NCBI RefSeq assembly: GCF_033097525.1
Contig: NZ_CP109907.1
Location: forward strand, 1,054,001 to 1,118,000
Source of the DNA: Sphingobacterium sp. UGAL515B_05
GTDB taxonomy: Bacteria; Bacteroidota; Bacteroidia; Sphingobacteriales; Sphingobacteriaceae
DNA: 64,000 nt
Direction of reading: 5' to 3'
Shown here: piece by piece, positions 9,135 to 18,095 of the stretch
How the letters are laid out: every line of letters starts with the position of its first letter
Position numbering within the stretch: position 1 is the first letter of the stretch
Translations under genes and position numbers: made by a program
The notes under the pieces: generated by a model
Told to the model about the DNA's origin: nothing
Database searches by the model: none
The model's input: the letters and a program-made list of their open reading frames with translations, nothing else

Positions 9135-10379
9135 CTAAGGGTCTAAGGGTTCATCAGGATCGATCGTATAGGCCTCTTCTTTTGCCTTGAACTCGATGAT
9201 CACATCTGAAATTCGTTTACCCAATATATAGGGAATATACCCCAATTCACGCATACAACGATCGCCCATCTTTTCCACCGCATCAATATGCACTTTACTA
9301 CTGTTAACGATGGCGTATTTATCTTTCGGAAAACCATAATTTAACAGGATACGTGCTGTATTACGCAAATTTGTGGTCGTATGTCGCGCATGTGGATCAA
9401 TCAATATTGCCGCTTCAGGTACTCCCATAACCTCGATCAGATACTTTTTCATTTCTATTGCCTCAATAAAGTGAGTCTTATAGGGATGTACTTTACCGCC
9501 AGACAACACAATAAAAGGGGCCAATTTTTCAAAGTAGCTTCGGGCTGCCATCCGCGCACGTAACATTCCACCTGGACTAATAGGCTGTCCATACACCTCG
9601 GGGCCTGCACCTAAGGTCAGCAACAGACTATAGGGATAGCTTGCGAAATCGGTATTTTTGACCGCTTCGTAAGCTTTCTTGTTTTCGAGTTCAATCAGCG
9701 GCTCTAGTTGTGCCGCGTCCCATCGCTCATTAATTTCCAACAAGCGTACCGCAGTCATCATGGTCAAAAAAAATGCCGTTTTATGTGTTGGAATATCCTT
9801 GCGGATGTCTTGGCGAACATCGTCCAAAAGATGAAGGTAGGCCGCACGTTTTACATCGAAAGAGATCGAATCTATTTTGGGGTAATTGGGACTTTTACCT
9901 CCTCCATAGACGTCCACCACATAATTCATTGCCTTTAAATCCTGTTTCAAGGCTTTCGTAAAATAGGCCTTTGCCGTCTCATGATGCAACACACCATAGG
10001 TCATTGATGGAATAAGATTAGCCTGAACAAGCTGGTCCAATTTCTTGTTATGACCAATTTGCTCCGCCAATTGTTCTGCCAACAGGTCAATTTCGTTATC
10101 CTGCCATTTGAAGGCATTCAAATAGCACATGAGATCAGGACAACTGGCGCTGTTGTTAAAACGTTCGAACCGTTTTTCCAACACCTGTGCGATCGGCTTG
10201 GAGTTCACGAGCTCCTGTATAAGGACTGGATCTTTTAAGAGCAAATAGGATGCATAATAATTCTTCTTGATCAGCCAATCCTGTGGACCAACAGGCATAT
10301 TGTTTACTTGACCTTTGGAAATATGCAGGCAGCATATTCCCAAGGTAAGTAACAAGATCTTTCTGATATTTTTTATCAT
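9135..10379 (-). CDS. DUF218/YdcF-like exported protein
   Basis: The 414-residue protein has a signal peptide (about 1-23) and a C-terminal DUF218 domain of the YdcF/SanA/ElyC type. The domain is marked by FIVLSGGKVHPYKT (about 288-301), the helix EAIEMKKYLIEVMGVPEAAILID and the ARHTTTNLRNTARIL segment, which matches the family pattern 'S.NT.EN....'. Proteins of this fold have been linked to envelope polysaccharide steps, but no reaction is firmly known for this branch. The gene begins 17 bases after the susD stop, so it is the third gene of a SusC-SusD-DUF218 operon. A role tied to import or processing of the glycan is an inference from position only. The N-terminal 250 residues look helical and unassigned. 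Confidence 0.8.
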   Translation of the reverse strand: MIKNIRKILLLTLGICCLHISKGQVNNMPVGPQDWLIKKNYYASYLLLKDPVLIQELVNSKPIAQVLEKRFERFNNSASCPDLMCYLNAFKWQDNEIDLLAEQLAEQIGHNKKLDQLVQANLIPSMTYGVLHHETAKAYFTKALKQDLKAMNYVVDVYGGGKSPNYPKIDSISFDVKRAAYLHLLDDVRQDIRKDIPTHKTAFFLTMMTAVRLLEINERWDAAQLEPLIELENKKAYEAVKNTDFASYPYSLLLTLGAGPEVYGQPISPGGMLRARMAARSYFEKLAPFIVLSGGKVHPYKTHFIEAIEMKKYLIEVMGVPEAAILIDPHARHTTTNLRNTARILLNYGFPKDKYAIVNSSKVHIDAVEKMGDRCMRELGYIPYILGKRISDVIIEFKAKEEAYTIDPDEPLDP

Positions 10380-10396
10380 AGCTATTCAATTGCAGA

Positions 10397-11917
10397 TTAA
10401 TATCCAGGGTTTTGATACATACGTGCCGGATCCAGCTTATATTCATCAAAAGGAATTGGATAGTATCGATCTTTTGTCGAGATATTGGAGATTTTAGCAT
10501 TTCCATAATCAGCCTGGCTCTTCGTTTTGAAATAAGTTACCAGTTCTTGTGCATTATAATTACGGATCAAATCAAACCAACGTTGGTTTTCAAATGCCAG
10601 TTCTACACGGCGTTCATGCAATATGGCCTCCTTTAAGGTTGGATATTTACTACGATAAGCCGTATTCAACATGGAAGTAGCATACGAAGGCAATCCTGCA
10701 CGTTCACGTACCTGATCCAAAAGCGCAATAGCTTCCCCATCTTTGCCCAAGTGATATTTTGCTTCTGCCAACAACAGCATCACATCGGCGTAACGGATCA
10801 ATATCCAGTCGTTTCCGCCCCAACCATTGGTACCCGCAGCGTCACTATTATCTCTAAATTTGGTTACAAACCAATCGTTAACTTGCGTATTGGCGGCAAA
10901 CTTTACAGAGAATCCTTTTCGGATATCGTCTTGCTCATAATCTTTAATCAGATCTAGTTTTGCTACCTCACCAGCACCTGTAGAGTTATAGCGTGAGTTG
11001 ATGGTCTCTCCTCTCGCCTGGTAATTACGGGCAATACTCGAGCTATAGTTTTGGTCACCTTGTTTGTACTGAATCTGAAAAACAAGTTCTTTACAGCTAT
11101 TTTTCTTGGTCACATCGAAAACATCCGCATAGGGGATTTCGTTCAGTTTGCCAAAAGTTCGCATTTGGTAGGCCGCATTGAGGTACTGTTCTGCCTTCGC
11201 AAAATTTTCTGCACTCCCCGACGTCTGCGTCGCTCCCAACGTTAAGTATACTTGTCCCAAAATTGCATTAATAGCCGATTTAGATGCTCTGCCAATGACG
11301 TAATCTTTCTGTGTATTGGGAAGATTGCTGGACAATGCCTCTGTCAAATCCTTAATGATCTGTTCGTACACAACCGACTCTTTTTGCCGAAAAGCCAATT
11401 CATTTGCTTGCTCTTTACTGGTCACCTGTACCGTAGATAATGGAATATCTCCGAATTTACGTACCATATGGAAATATAACAATGCACGAACGAATTTCGC
11501 TTCCGAAATATAACGGCCTTTTAATTCTGCACTTGTAAAGCTCACATCGTCGACATGTGACAGAACCACATTACAGCGGCTGATTGCCGCATACATAGCC
11601 GACCAATGAGTCTTTAGATAGGTATTGCTTGGCAGCAACGAAAAGTCATTGAATTGGAATGGCTCCCCGGCGTTGGATTGGTTATCATTACGTCCACTAT
11701 TATCCGAACGTTCCTCATTATACATTGTACTGGATTCACCGATCGTACTTCCCGAACGAAGGGACTGGTAAAGACCGTTAACCGCCAAGAGCACATCATT
11801 TTCTGACTTGAAGTAATCATCGATCGTAACGGCATTGGGATTTTTCTGATTTAAAAAATCTTTGGTACATGAAGACAATGCCAACAAAACAAAGGGTAAT
11901 ATATATCTTTTTTTCAT
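10397..11917 (-). CDS. RagB/SusD-family surface lipoprotein
   Basis: The 506-residue protein has a lipoprotein signal with a lipobox cysteine (LLALSSCTKDFL, C16) and the full SusD pattern: an N-terminal 'FL...NPN.....DYF....D' segment, a TPR-rich middle with EAKFVRALLYFHMVRKFGDIP, and the C-terminal ILHERRVELAFENQRWFDL followed by YPIPFDEYKLDP...NPGY. SusD proteins bind oligosaccharide at the cell surface and close over the SusC channel. It lies 135 bases downstream of the SusC gene and is almost certainly its partner. The surrounding lyases, GH88 and sulfatase make sulfated glycosaminoglycan fragments the likely ligand, by inference. Confidence 0.95.
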   Translation of the reverse strand: MKKRYILPFVLLALSSCTKDFLNQKNPNAVTIDDYFKSENDVLLAVNGLYQSLRSGSTIGESSTMYNEERSDNSGRNDNQSNAGEPFQFNDFSLLPSNTYLKTHWSAMYAAISRCNVVLSHVDDVSFTSAELKGRYISEAKFVRALLYFHMVRKFGDIPLSTVQVTSKEQANELAFRQKESVVYEQIIKDLTEALSSNLPNTQKDYVIGRASKSAINAILGQVYLTLGATQTSGSAENFAKAEQYLNAAYQMRTFGKLNEIPYADVFDVTKKNSCKELVFQIQYKQGDQNYSSSIARNYQARGETINSRYNSTGAGEVAKLDLIKDYEQDDIRKGFSVKFAANTQVNDWFVTKFRDNSDAAGTNGWGGNDWILIRYADVMLLLAEAKYHLGKDGEAIALLDQVRERAGLPSYATSMLNTAYRSKYPTLKEAILHERRVELAFENQRWFDLIRNYNAQELVTYFKTKSQADYGNAKISNISTKDRYYPIPFDEYKLDPARMYQNPGY

Positions 11918-12052
11918 CCTGTTATTTTTTTATTTTTCATCAGCCCACGAAACTGCAAAGAGCAGTCTGTAGGACTATTTTTACAATACTGGAGCTATTA
12001 ACACGGGGCTGTCCTTGATATTCCTACGCACAACAGCTCCTCGATCCTGCTA

Positions 12053-15000
12053 TTAAAACGTTACTTTCACACCAAGGTTATATGATCTCACCAATGGATA
12101 AAGCCCATAATCCACCCCTGGAGTCAGGTTGCCGCGTTGATTATAATCCGGTTCCGGATTGTAGCCTTTGTATTTAGAAATCGTAAATGGATTGTCCACG
12201 GTCGCGTAGACCCTTACACCAGAAAGTGTTAGTTTTTCTGCTAGACTTTTGGGAAGATTGTAACCCAAAGCAATATTTGTCATACGCAAGAATGAACCGT
12301 CCTGCAGATAAAAATCGGAAAGACGTGTACTGTTACTTTGCGTACCGCCACGCGATGCACGGTAGACTTTACCATTTCCCGGATTTTGAGCCGAACGGTA
12401 GCGTTGTGCGACATCCGCATATTGGTTACCGGAACCTTCCATATTGTAGAGGTAATAATCATAGCCATCCAGCACTTTATTCCCTTGGGAGCCATTAAAT
12501 GATGCCCGTAGATCAAATGCCTTATAGCGTGCATTGACGGCAAAGCCATAGGTGAAATTAGGATGCGGATTGCCGATCACACGTTTATCGGCATCATTGA
12601 CGATACCATTGCCGTCAACATCTTCAAAATAAAGATCTCCAGGCTGTAGCGGAGTTGTTGAAGCCGCAGAAGGTGCGACAGTTTTATAGTTTTCCTCTGT
12701 TGCAACCCCCAGAACTTTAAAACCATAGAACATACCAATTGGACTTCCTTCTTGTGTAATATGCGTTAAGTAGGAGCGTTCAGCACCATTTGTCAAGATG
12801 GTAGAGGCCCCACCAAGATCGAGCACTTTATTTCTGTTGACATTGATATTTCCACTGAATCCTAATTCAAATTCATTTTTGCGAATCAGTGTGGCATCAA
12901 CCTGCACATCAAAACCTTTGTTCTGCACCTTCGAATTTGGCAGATTGGTCAAGATTGTTGTTGATCCAGATACAGCGGAGAGTGGCTGATTGAATAATAA
13001 ATTGAAGGAACGGCTCAGGTAGAAGTTGGTCATAATGTTGAGGCGGCCTTTTAACAAACCGAGATCAAGACCGGCGTTGTATTGCGAGGTTGATTCCCAA
13101 CCCAATTTTGGATCGAACAGATCACCTGCAGTATAGGAAGTCTCCACTTTATCACCAAGAATAACTCCTGCTGGCGAGTTGATAACGGATAACGCGCGAT
13201 AATCACCAATATTATTATTTCCACTACGTCCCCAGCTCGCTCTTAGTTTGACCGTTGACTGTTGTCCTAACCAATCCGTATAAAACTCCTCCTTGGAGAG
13301 GGTCCAACCACCTGAAACCGATGGGAAGGTTCCCCATTTATTATTTGGCCCGAAACGTGATGATCCATCGGTACGAATGGAAGCTGAAAGGAAATATTTG
13401 GAATCAAAGCTATAGCTTACACGGCTAAAATATGACTGGAGCGTTGTAATGCGTTTGAACGTATCGTCTTTTAGCAATTGGAAATTAGAAGGATCGGCTC
13501 CTTTATCTGTAATTTCCCCAATTGCATTATTATTAAAACCGTTGGCTCTCACACCTTGATAATCGTAATCTGTTCGTTGAGCCGAATAGCCCAATAAAGC
13601 GGATACCTGATGTTTACCACCAAAAGTCTTGTTATAGTTTAACGTTGCTTCCAGCAATTTGTCCAATTCATTTTTTGTCTTGGCATCTGCATAGGCTGCA
13701 GATACCGCTTGCGGTGAAAACGGTTTGTTATTCCCATCAGAAAGACTTGTAGGACGGAAATAATCATACTTCTCGTCGTAAGTAGACAATCCACCGTTTA
13801 TTTTCAGATTTAGGCCATCCATAATGGAAAAATCAGCAAAGGCATTGTATACCCCCCTTTTTCCACGACGGTTGTTTTTAATCTCAGTGACATAAGCCAG
13901 TGGATTTTCAGGGTTCTGGATACCGTAATTGTTCGCCGAAAGATCAGCCATCAGGTATTTGGCATAGGTTCCATCTTCGTTAAAAACAGGGAGGGTAGGC
14001 AAATAAATTAACGCGGCCATTGATGGGCTTCTGTCGTAACGGCCTGTCGTCACCTCGTTGTTGTCATTATATGTAAATGAAACATTTGCACCAACGGTCA
14101 ATCTCTTGCTGACTTTGCTATCGATATTGGCGCGGAAATTAAAGACCTTTTGATCCGTCCCGAGCATGATCCCTTGTTGATTCTGATAAGATCCACTTAG
14201 GAAATAGCGGTTTTTTTCGTTACCGCCATAGGTTGATAGATTATGACGTTGGAAAGGAGCATTACGGTATAAGGCATCTTGCCAATCCGTATCATATTTC
14301 GCTTTTTTTGCCGTACCGGACGCAAAGTCATAGTAGTCTTCAGGAATACTTACTGAACCGGCATTTCCGACATTGGCGATACGCGTTTTATTATCATCAA
14401 AGCGTCTACTATCGCTCCAAGCAATCCCTTTCGTAGCCAGCAGGTCTTTATAGGAATTGTTACGACCATCAATCAAGAGATCAATAAACTGTTCCGAATT
14501 TAAAACATCGATTTTCTTGGAAAGCTGACCAAAGCCCCCCAATACTTCGTAGTCCACATTACTCTTACCTTCCTTGCCACGCTTGGTTGTAATCAATACA
14601 ACACCGCCAGCACCACGAGATCCATAGATCGCTGCAGAAGCGGCATCCTTTAACACATCGATAGACTCAATATCATTGGGGTTGATATTTAAATTGTTTC
14701 CTGCTGGATATCCATCGATAACGTACAATGGATCCGAACCAGCATTGATCGATCCCATTCCGCGGACGCGCATTTTGGTACCATCGTATGGAGCGCCACT
14801 TGTCTGCATCACCTGTACACCTGCTACTTTACCAACCAATGCCTGGGATAATTTTGGTGCGCTCAGATTGAGTTCCTCGGCCTTAACGCTAGCGATTGCG
14901 CCAGTGACATCCGACTTTCTGATCCGCTGATAACCGATAGAGATGGTCACTTCTTCCAATGTGTTTTCATCGGTCTTTAGAGAAAAGATCTGCCCATTGG

Positions 15001-15304
15001 ATTGGGTAATAGCTTGCACAAGTCTGCTATACCCAATAAAAGAAATACTCAGGTTATCACCCATTTCGGCTTCGATCTGAAAATTTCCTTTTTCGTCAGA
15101 CTGAACAGATTTTTTACTTTTCAAATTTTGAACGGTTGCTCCTGCGACAGCATTTCCTTGGGCGTCGACGACACGGCCTTTAACGATCCCCTGTGCATAC
15201 GTAAATTGTGACGTGGTTAGTGTGAGCGATTTGGCTTGAACAGCGGGTGAGCTCGCTGCAATGGCACATAACAACCAAAAGACATTGTTGGCTTTAAATT
15301 TCAT
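12053..15304 (-). CDS. SusC/RagA-family TonB-linked outer membrane transporter
   Basis: The 1083-residue protein has a signal peptide ending at VQA and then a carboxypeptidase-D regulatory-like domain (about 38-115; GIVKGRVVDAQGNAVAGATV). The TonB plug follows with GMGSINAGSDPLYVIDGYPAG and the SusC signature DVLKDAASAAIYGSRGAGGVVLITT. The rest is a 22-strand barrel ending in YNLGVKVTF. It should import glycan fragments across the outer membrane using TonB energy. It has no STN domain, so it is not expected to signal through a FecR/ECF pair; the small XRE regulator divergently encoded 249 bases away is the nearest candidate regulator. It is the promoter-proximal gene of the SusC-SusD-DUF218 operon. 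Confidence 0.96.
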   Translation of the reverse strand: MKFKANNVFWLLCAIAASSPAVQAKSLTLTTSQFTYAQGIVKGRVVDAQGNAVAGATVQNLKSKKSVQSDEKGNFQIEAEMGDNLSISFIGYSRLVQAITQSNGQIFSLKTDENTLEEVTISIGYQRIRKSDVTGAIASVKAEELNLSAPKLSQALVGKVAGVQVMQTSGAPYDGTKMRVRGMGSINAGSDPLYVIDGYPAGNNLNINPNDIESIDVLKDAASAAIYGSRGAGGVVLITTKRGKEGKSNVDYEVLGGFGQLSKKIDVLNSEQFIDLLIDGRNNSYKDLLATKGIAWSDSRRFDDNKTRIANVGNAGSVSIPEDYYDFASGTAKKAKYDTDWQDALYRNAPFQRHNLSTYGGNEKNRYFLSGSYQNQQGIMLGTDQKVFNFRANIDSKVSKRLTVGANVSFTYNDNNEVTTGRYDRSPSMAALIYLPTLPVFNEDGTYAKYLMADLSANNYGIQNPENPLAYVTEIKNNRRGKRGVYNAFADFSIMDGLNLKINGGLSTYDEKYDYFRPTSLSDGNNKPFSPQAVSAAYADAKTKNELDKLLEATLNYNKTFGGKHQVSALLGYSAQRTDYDYQGVRANGFNNNAIGEITDKGADPSNFQLLKDDTFKRITTLQSYFSRVSYSFDSKYFLSASIRTDGSSRFGPNNKWGTFPSVSGGWTLSKEEFYTDWLGQQSTVKLRASWGRSGNNNIGDYRALSVINSPAGVILGDKVETSYTAGDLFDPKLGWESTSQYNAGLDLGLLKGRLNIMTNFYLSRSFNLLFNQPLSAVSGSTTILTNLPNSKVQNKGFDVQVDATLIRKNEFELGFSGNINVNRNKVLDLGGASTILTNGAERSYLTHITQEGSPIGMFYGFKVLGVATEENYKTVAPSAASTTPLQPGDLYFEDVDGNGIVNDADKRVIGNPHPNFTYGFAVNARYKAFDLRASFNGSQGNKVLDGYDYYLYNMEGSGNQYADVAQRYRSAQNPGNGKVYRASRGGTQSNSTRLSDFYLQDGSFLRMTNIALGYNLPKSLAEKLTLSGVRVYATVDNPFTISKYKGYNPEPDYNQRGNLTPGVDYGLYPLVRSYNLGVKVTF

Positions 15305-15553
15305 AAGTAGCGCATTTGATTTATGGGTACAAGATTACAAATGCTATATGAAGGCAGGGTCAATAAAACATTAACAGTTTTTAACTAAACCGAGTTAGCA
15401 AGCTACGAAAGCTTAACAAAAAGGTAATACTAAAAAGGCGACTGTGTACTCAGCCGCCGTCCTTTTAATGGATTATAAGATTTTATTTTTTTGCCAGGTA
15501 ATTAGATCCCCTGTTCAAACCCTCTCTTCACATTAATTTGAATTCGACTAACC

Positions 15554-15904
15554 ATGTGCAATGTAACATCACAAGAAATTATTAAAGCCGTTAAAGAGCG
15601 TAGGAAATATCTCAAGATATCACAACGGGCAATGGCTGAACAGCTATATATTTCCTTAAAAGCCTACCAGAACTTCGAGATTGGAACGACGAAGATAGAC
15701 ATTGAACGTCTACAGCAAATTGCGGATATATTACAAACGGATATGAATAGTTTGATCAATCCTCCGACAGCTCAGATAAAGGGAGAAAAATTACCCTTAT
15801 CAAATGAAAAGCAGCTTTTGCGGGACAAAGAAAGTTATATTTCTTATTTGGAGGAAAGTTTACAGTTTTACAGAAACCTCATTAAGGAGAATAATCTGAT
15901 GTAG
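15554..15904 (+). CDS. XRE-family helix-turn-helix regulator
   Basis: A 116-residue protein with one Cro/C1-type HTH: residues about 8-65 read EIIKAVKERRKYLKISQRAM then AEQLYISLKAYQNFEIGTTKIDIERLQQIADIL, which gives the five-helix pattern with SQ.AMAE...IS...Y...E at the recognition helix. The tail (about 90-116) is charged and helical (YISYLEESLQFYRNLIKE), probably a dimerisation coil. It is divergent from the glycosaminoglycan SusC gene and faces a lipoprotein gene. Whether it controls the SusC operon, the downstream accessory cluster or itself cannot be told from the sequence. Confidence 0.9.
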   Translation: MCNVTSQEIIKAVKERRKYLKISQRAMAEQLYISLKAYQNFEIGTTKIDIERLQQIADILQTDMNSLINPPTAQIKGEKLPLSNEKQLLRDKESYISYLEESLQFYRNLIKENNLM

Positions 15905-15933
15905 CCAAAGAGCTTCAAATTAGTATACATACA

Positions 15934-16740
15934 CTAATTACTAGCTGGTTCAAAATGCAGATCGGAAAAACTACGTTTGGTAAGATTTATCCCTAATTCA
16001 CCATAAGCTCCTTCAAAGGCCGATCTCAATGAAATTGATGACCGATAAATCGTTGGTCGAAAATAGAAATCTTTGTCAAGATCTTTATCAGGAAATAGAT
16101 ACACAATAATCCATACACTATCGGCATTCGCATAAACGTTCAATTGTTTTCCATATGCTTGATTTCCAAGAGATGACTTTAAACGTACTAGTTGAGATGT
16201 CAGCGCTGAATCTATAAACAACAGGTCGTTTTGTTTAATTTCATAAGTTTGATCCGAAATAGAGTCTTTTGGACCGTCAAAAATTGCGTAATCAGAAAAA
16301 CGTGACTTATTATAATATTGCGGAATGGGAATACTTGCCTGCTCTATTAATAACCTTCGTACAAAGTTACTGTCTACATAAAGATCCAAGTAACCATTTC
16401 TTAATACGGCCCTATTAAAATTTTTACAGGCAGCATCAAAGAATAAAACATTTCCCTTGATTTTCACAGGGCCATGCAATGCCTCTCTCTCCAACTGTCT
16501 TGGATTTTTTTTAGGATCTATTAATGTAAGATTAATTGTATCTATGACCATTGAATAATCTATTATCCGATAAGTTGAATCACTGAACACCTCAATTGAA
16601 TAATCACTCGCTCCATACATATCATTATTTACAGTAATCGCCTTTACGATTAAATTCTTGTTATTTTTTTGCTCACATGCATTAACAATAATTAGCACAA
16701 CGATAAAACCCAAGGCTCGTAGAGCTATTAGAAAATTCAT
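15934..16740 (-). CDS. Hypothetical lipoprotein
   Basis: I chose the ATG at 16740 because it puts MNFLIALRALGFIVVLIIVNAC at the start, a classic lipoprotein signal with the lipobox cysteine at residue 22; an upstream TTG-type start would add seven residues. The remaining 245 residues are beta-rich with alternating charged strands (ITVNNDMYGASDYSIEVFSD) and no motif I recognise. It is the last leftward gene of this stretch. It is separated from the SNF2/HEPN cluster by a 32-bp perfect palindrome, so it may be an independent unit. Function unknown. Confidence 0.7.
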   Translation of the reverse strand: MNFLIALRALGFIVVLIIVNACEQKNNKNLIVKAITVNNDMYGASDYSIEVFSDSTYRIIDYSMVIDTINLTLIDPKKNPRQLEREALHGPVKIKGNVLFFDAACKNFNRAVLRNGYLDLYVDSNFVRRLLIEQASIPIPQYYNKSRFSDYAIFDGPKDSISDQTYEIKQNDLLFIDSALTSQLVRLKSSLGNQAYGKQLNVYANADSVWIIVYLFPDKDLDKDFYFRPTIYRSSISLRSAFEGAYGELGINLTKRSFSDLHFEPASN

Positions 16741-16785
16741 ATAGACACTTTTGTTTATCATATATACTTTTTGTTTTTGCTACAT

Positions 16786-16817
16786 TTTGATCGACGTAAT
16801 ATATTACGTCGATCAAA
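16786..16817. repeat. 32-bp perfect palindrome at the end of the SNF2/HEPN cluster
   Basis: Bases 16786-16801 are the exact reverse complement of 16802-16817 with no spacer; the half-site is TTTGATCGACGTAATA. It lies 12 bases past the stop of the 123-residue gene and 45 bases before the lipoprotein start, both leftward. It lacks a T-tract on either strand and a natural loop, so it is a weak intrinsic terminator. A dimeric regulator site or a transcription barrier is equally possible. Confidence 0.85.
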
Positions 16818-16829
16818 TTTAACATAAAA

Positions 16830-17201
16830 TTATACTGTATCCTCCCCTTCATCTTCTTTCATAATACTATGAATACGATCCTCTAAAACCTTTTTGTGCC
16901 AGGCATCCAACAGTAGTCTTGTATTTCCGATCAGATCATCTCCACCAGTATCCATCATTTTCACCCACTCTTCTGCAAATTCCCTATATTCAACAATACT
17001 GTTTTCGGACTGTGTATATTGGATCAAATATTCCATCGCAAATAGATTAGCCCAGCGATCGGGTTGCATTGGATCACACATATACTCTGCAATGTCAATT
17101 TTATCAATAAATTCCTGTACAACTTCTTCCGGTGTGAAATTGAACAGATCGCAGAACTGTTTAAATGCTGTTGTCAATTTAATATTTTCGAATGTTTCCA
17201 T
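16830..17201 (-). CDS. Hypothetical small acidic protein, last gene of the SNF2/HEPN cluster
   Basis: The 123-residue protein is strongly acidic and helical (FKQFCDLFNFTPEEVVQEFIDKID at 14-37, a run of D/E at the C-terminus), with no signal peptide, membrane segment or catalytic motif that I recognise. It is the most distal gene of the leftward cluster, 118 bases after the 253-residue gene and followed by the 32-bp palindrome. A small acidic terminal gene could be a regulatory or inhibitory subunit, but that is only a guess from size and position. Confidence 0.65.
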   Translation of the reverse strand: METFENIKLTTAFKQFCDLFNFTPEEVVQEFIDKIDIAEYMCDPMQPDRWANLFAMEYLIQYTQSENSIVEYREFAEEWVKMMDTGGDDLIGNTRLLLDAWHKKVLEDRIHSIMKEDEGEDTV

Positions 17202-17319
17202 TATTTATTTAATTTAAGAAGTCATCATTTTTTCACCCTAGTTACCTCTATTTAACCGTTCTAAGATTACGCCATCTTCATCAAAAGACAGGTTGTTTCC
17301 CAAACTTTCCAAAGGTTGT

Positions 17320-18081
17320 TTATAACTCAAATTCGTCCTCCTTAGTTTCCAAAAGATTATCTAGCCAGACGTGATAAAGTGCAACTCTTTGATCAAGATC
17401 CCGATAGAAAAAATAGCGTTTATTAAGCTCTTGCAAATCCATTATAAATCGTTTAAAAAAAGATGTATTACGATATTCCCAATCAATAAGGCCGCCGTAA
17501 CCGTCAAGGACACGATGAATAAATCCCAAAACAGGATTATAAATAGCTTTATCGAGGTGCATTGCTGCTAAAAAATCAGGTGTTGATGCCTGCAGCATCA
17601 TGGTATTGATATAATGCGATGGATGAACGGAATTCATAATGCAAGTCAGCAGAAAATCCTTACTCAATTTAAAGTATATGTTTTCATCTAAATAGATTCG
17701 ATCTTTAAGCATTACCTTTTTAGCAAAAAGATCATAAAGCTGCGCAGTAATAATACGCCCTCTATTTCTGCGTTCGCCGGTACTATAATTTCTATTGACT
17801 GCTAATTTTACCTGACGTCGCAATAATTTTATCCCCACATCCCTGTCATTATCTTTGAATTCGATCTTCAAACGATTATGGTCTTTAGGAATTTTATCAT
17901 TGATAAAACGTATGGCCCTGGTCGCAATATTATAGCTCGAATTATCTTTAAAATTCTGATCTATAAAAGAGTAATGATCCAAAAACAATTGGATAAAGGC
18001 TGGTACAGCGATACCAAAAAGCTCACATATTAACCGAAAATTTCGTGGTACCTCTAAAGGTACGCCTATTATATCTTCCAT
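17320..18081 (-). CDS. Hypothetical protein of the SNF2/HEPN cluster
   Basis: This 253-residue protein is predicted cytoplasmic and mostly helical, with a basic middle (NRNYSTGERRNRGRIITAQL, about 95-114) that could contact nucleic acid. Aromatic and charged helices follow (FFKRFIMDLQELNKRYFFYRDL). I see no known enzymatic motif. It starts 14 bases after the 217-residue gene, which puts it in the same transcription unit. The N-terminal PRNFRLICELFGIAVPAFIQLFLDHYSF has the same pattern as the start of the next gene's product (FKQFCDLFNFTPEEVVQEFIDK). The two may therefore share a small domain; this resemblance is visible but short. Confidence 0.65.
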   Translation of the reverse strand: MEDIIGVPLEVPRNFRLICELFGIAVPAFIQLFLDHYSFIDQNFKDNSSYNIATRAIRFINDKIPKDHNRLKIEFKDNDRDVGIKLLRRQVKLAVNRNYSTGERRNRGRIITAQLYDLFAKKVMLKDRIYLDENIYFKLSKDFLLTCIMNSVHPSHYINTMMLQASTPDFLAAMHLDKAIYNPVLGFIHRVLDGYGGLIDWEYRNTSFFKRFIMDLQELNKRYFFYRDLDQRVALYHVWLDNLLETKEDEFEL

Positions 18082-18095
18082 ATTTTTAATATCTT

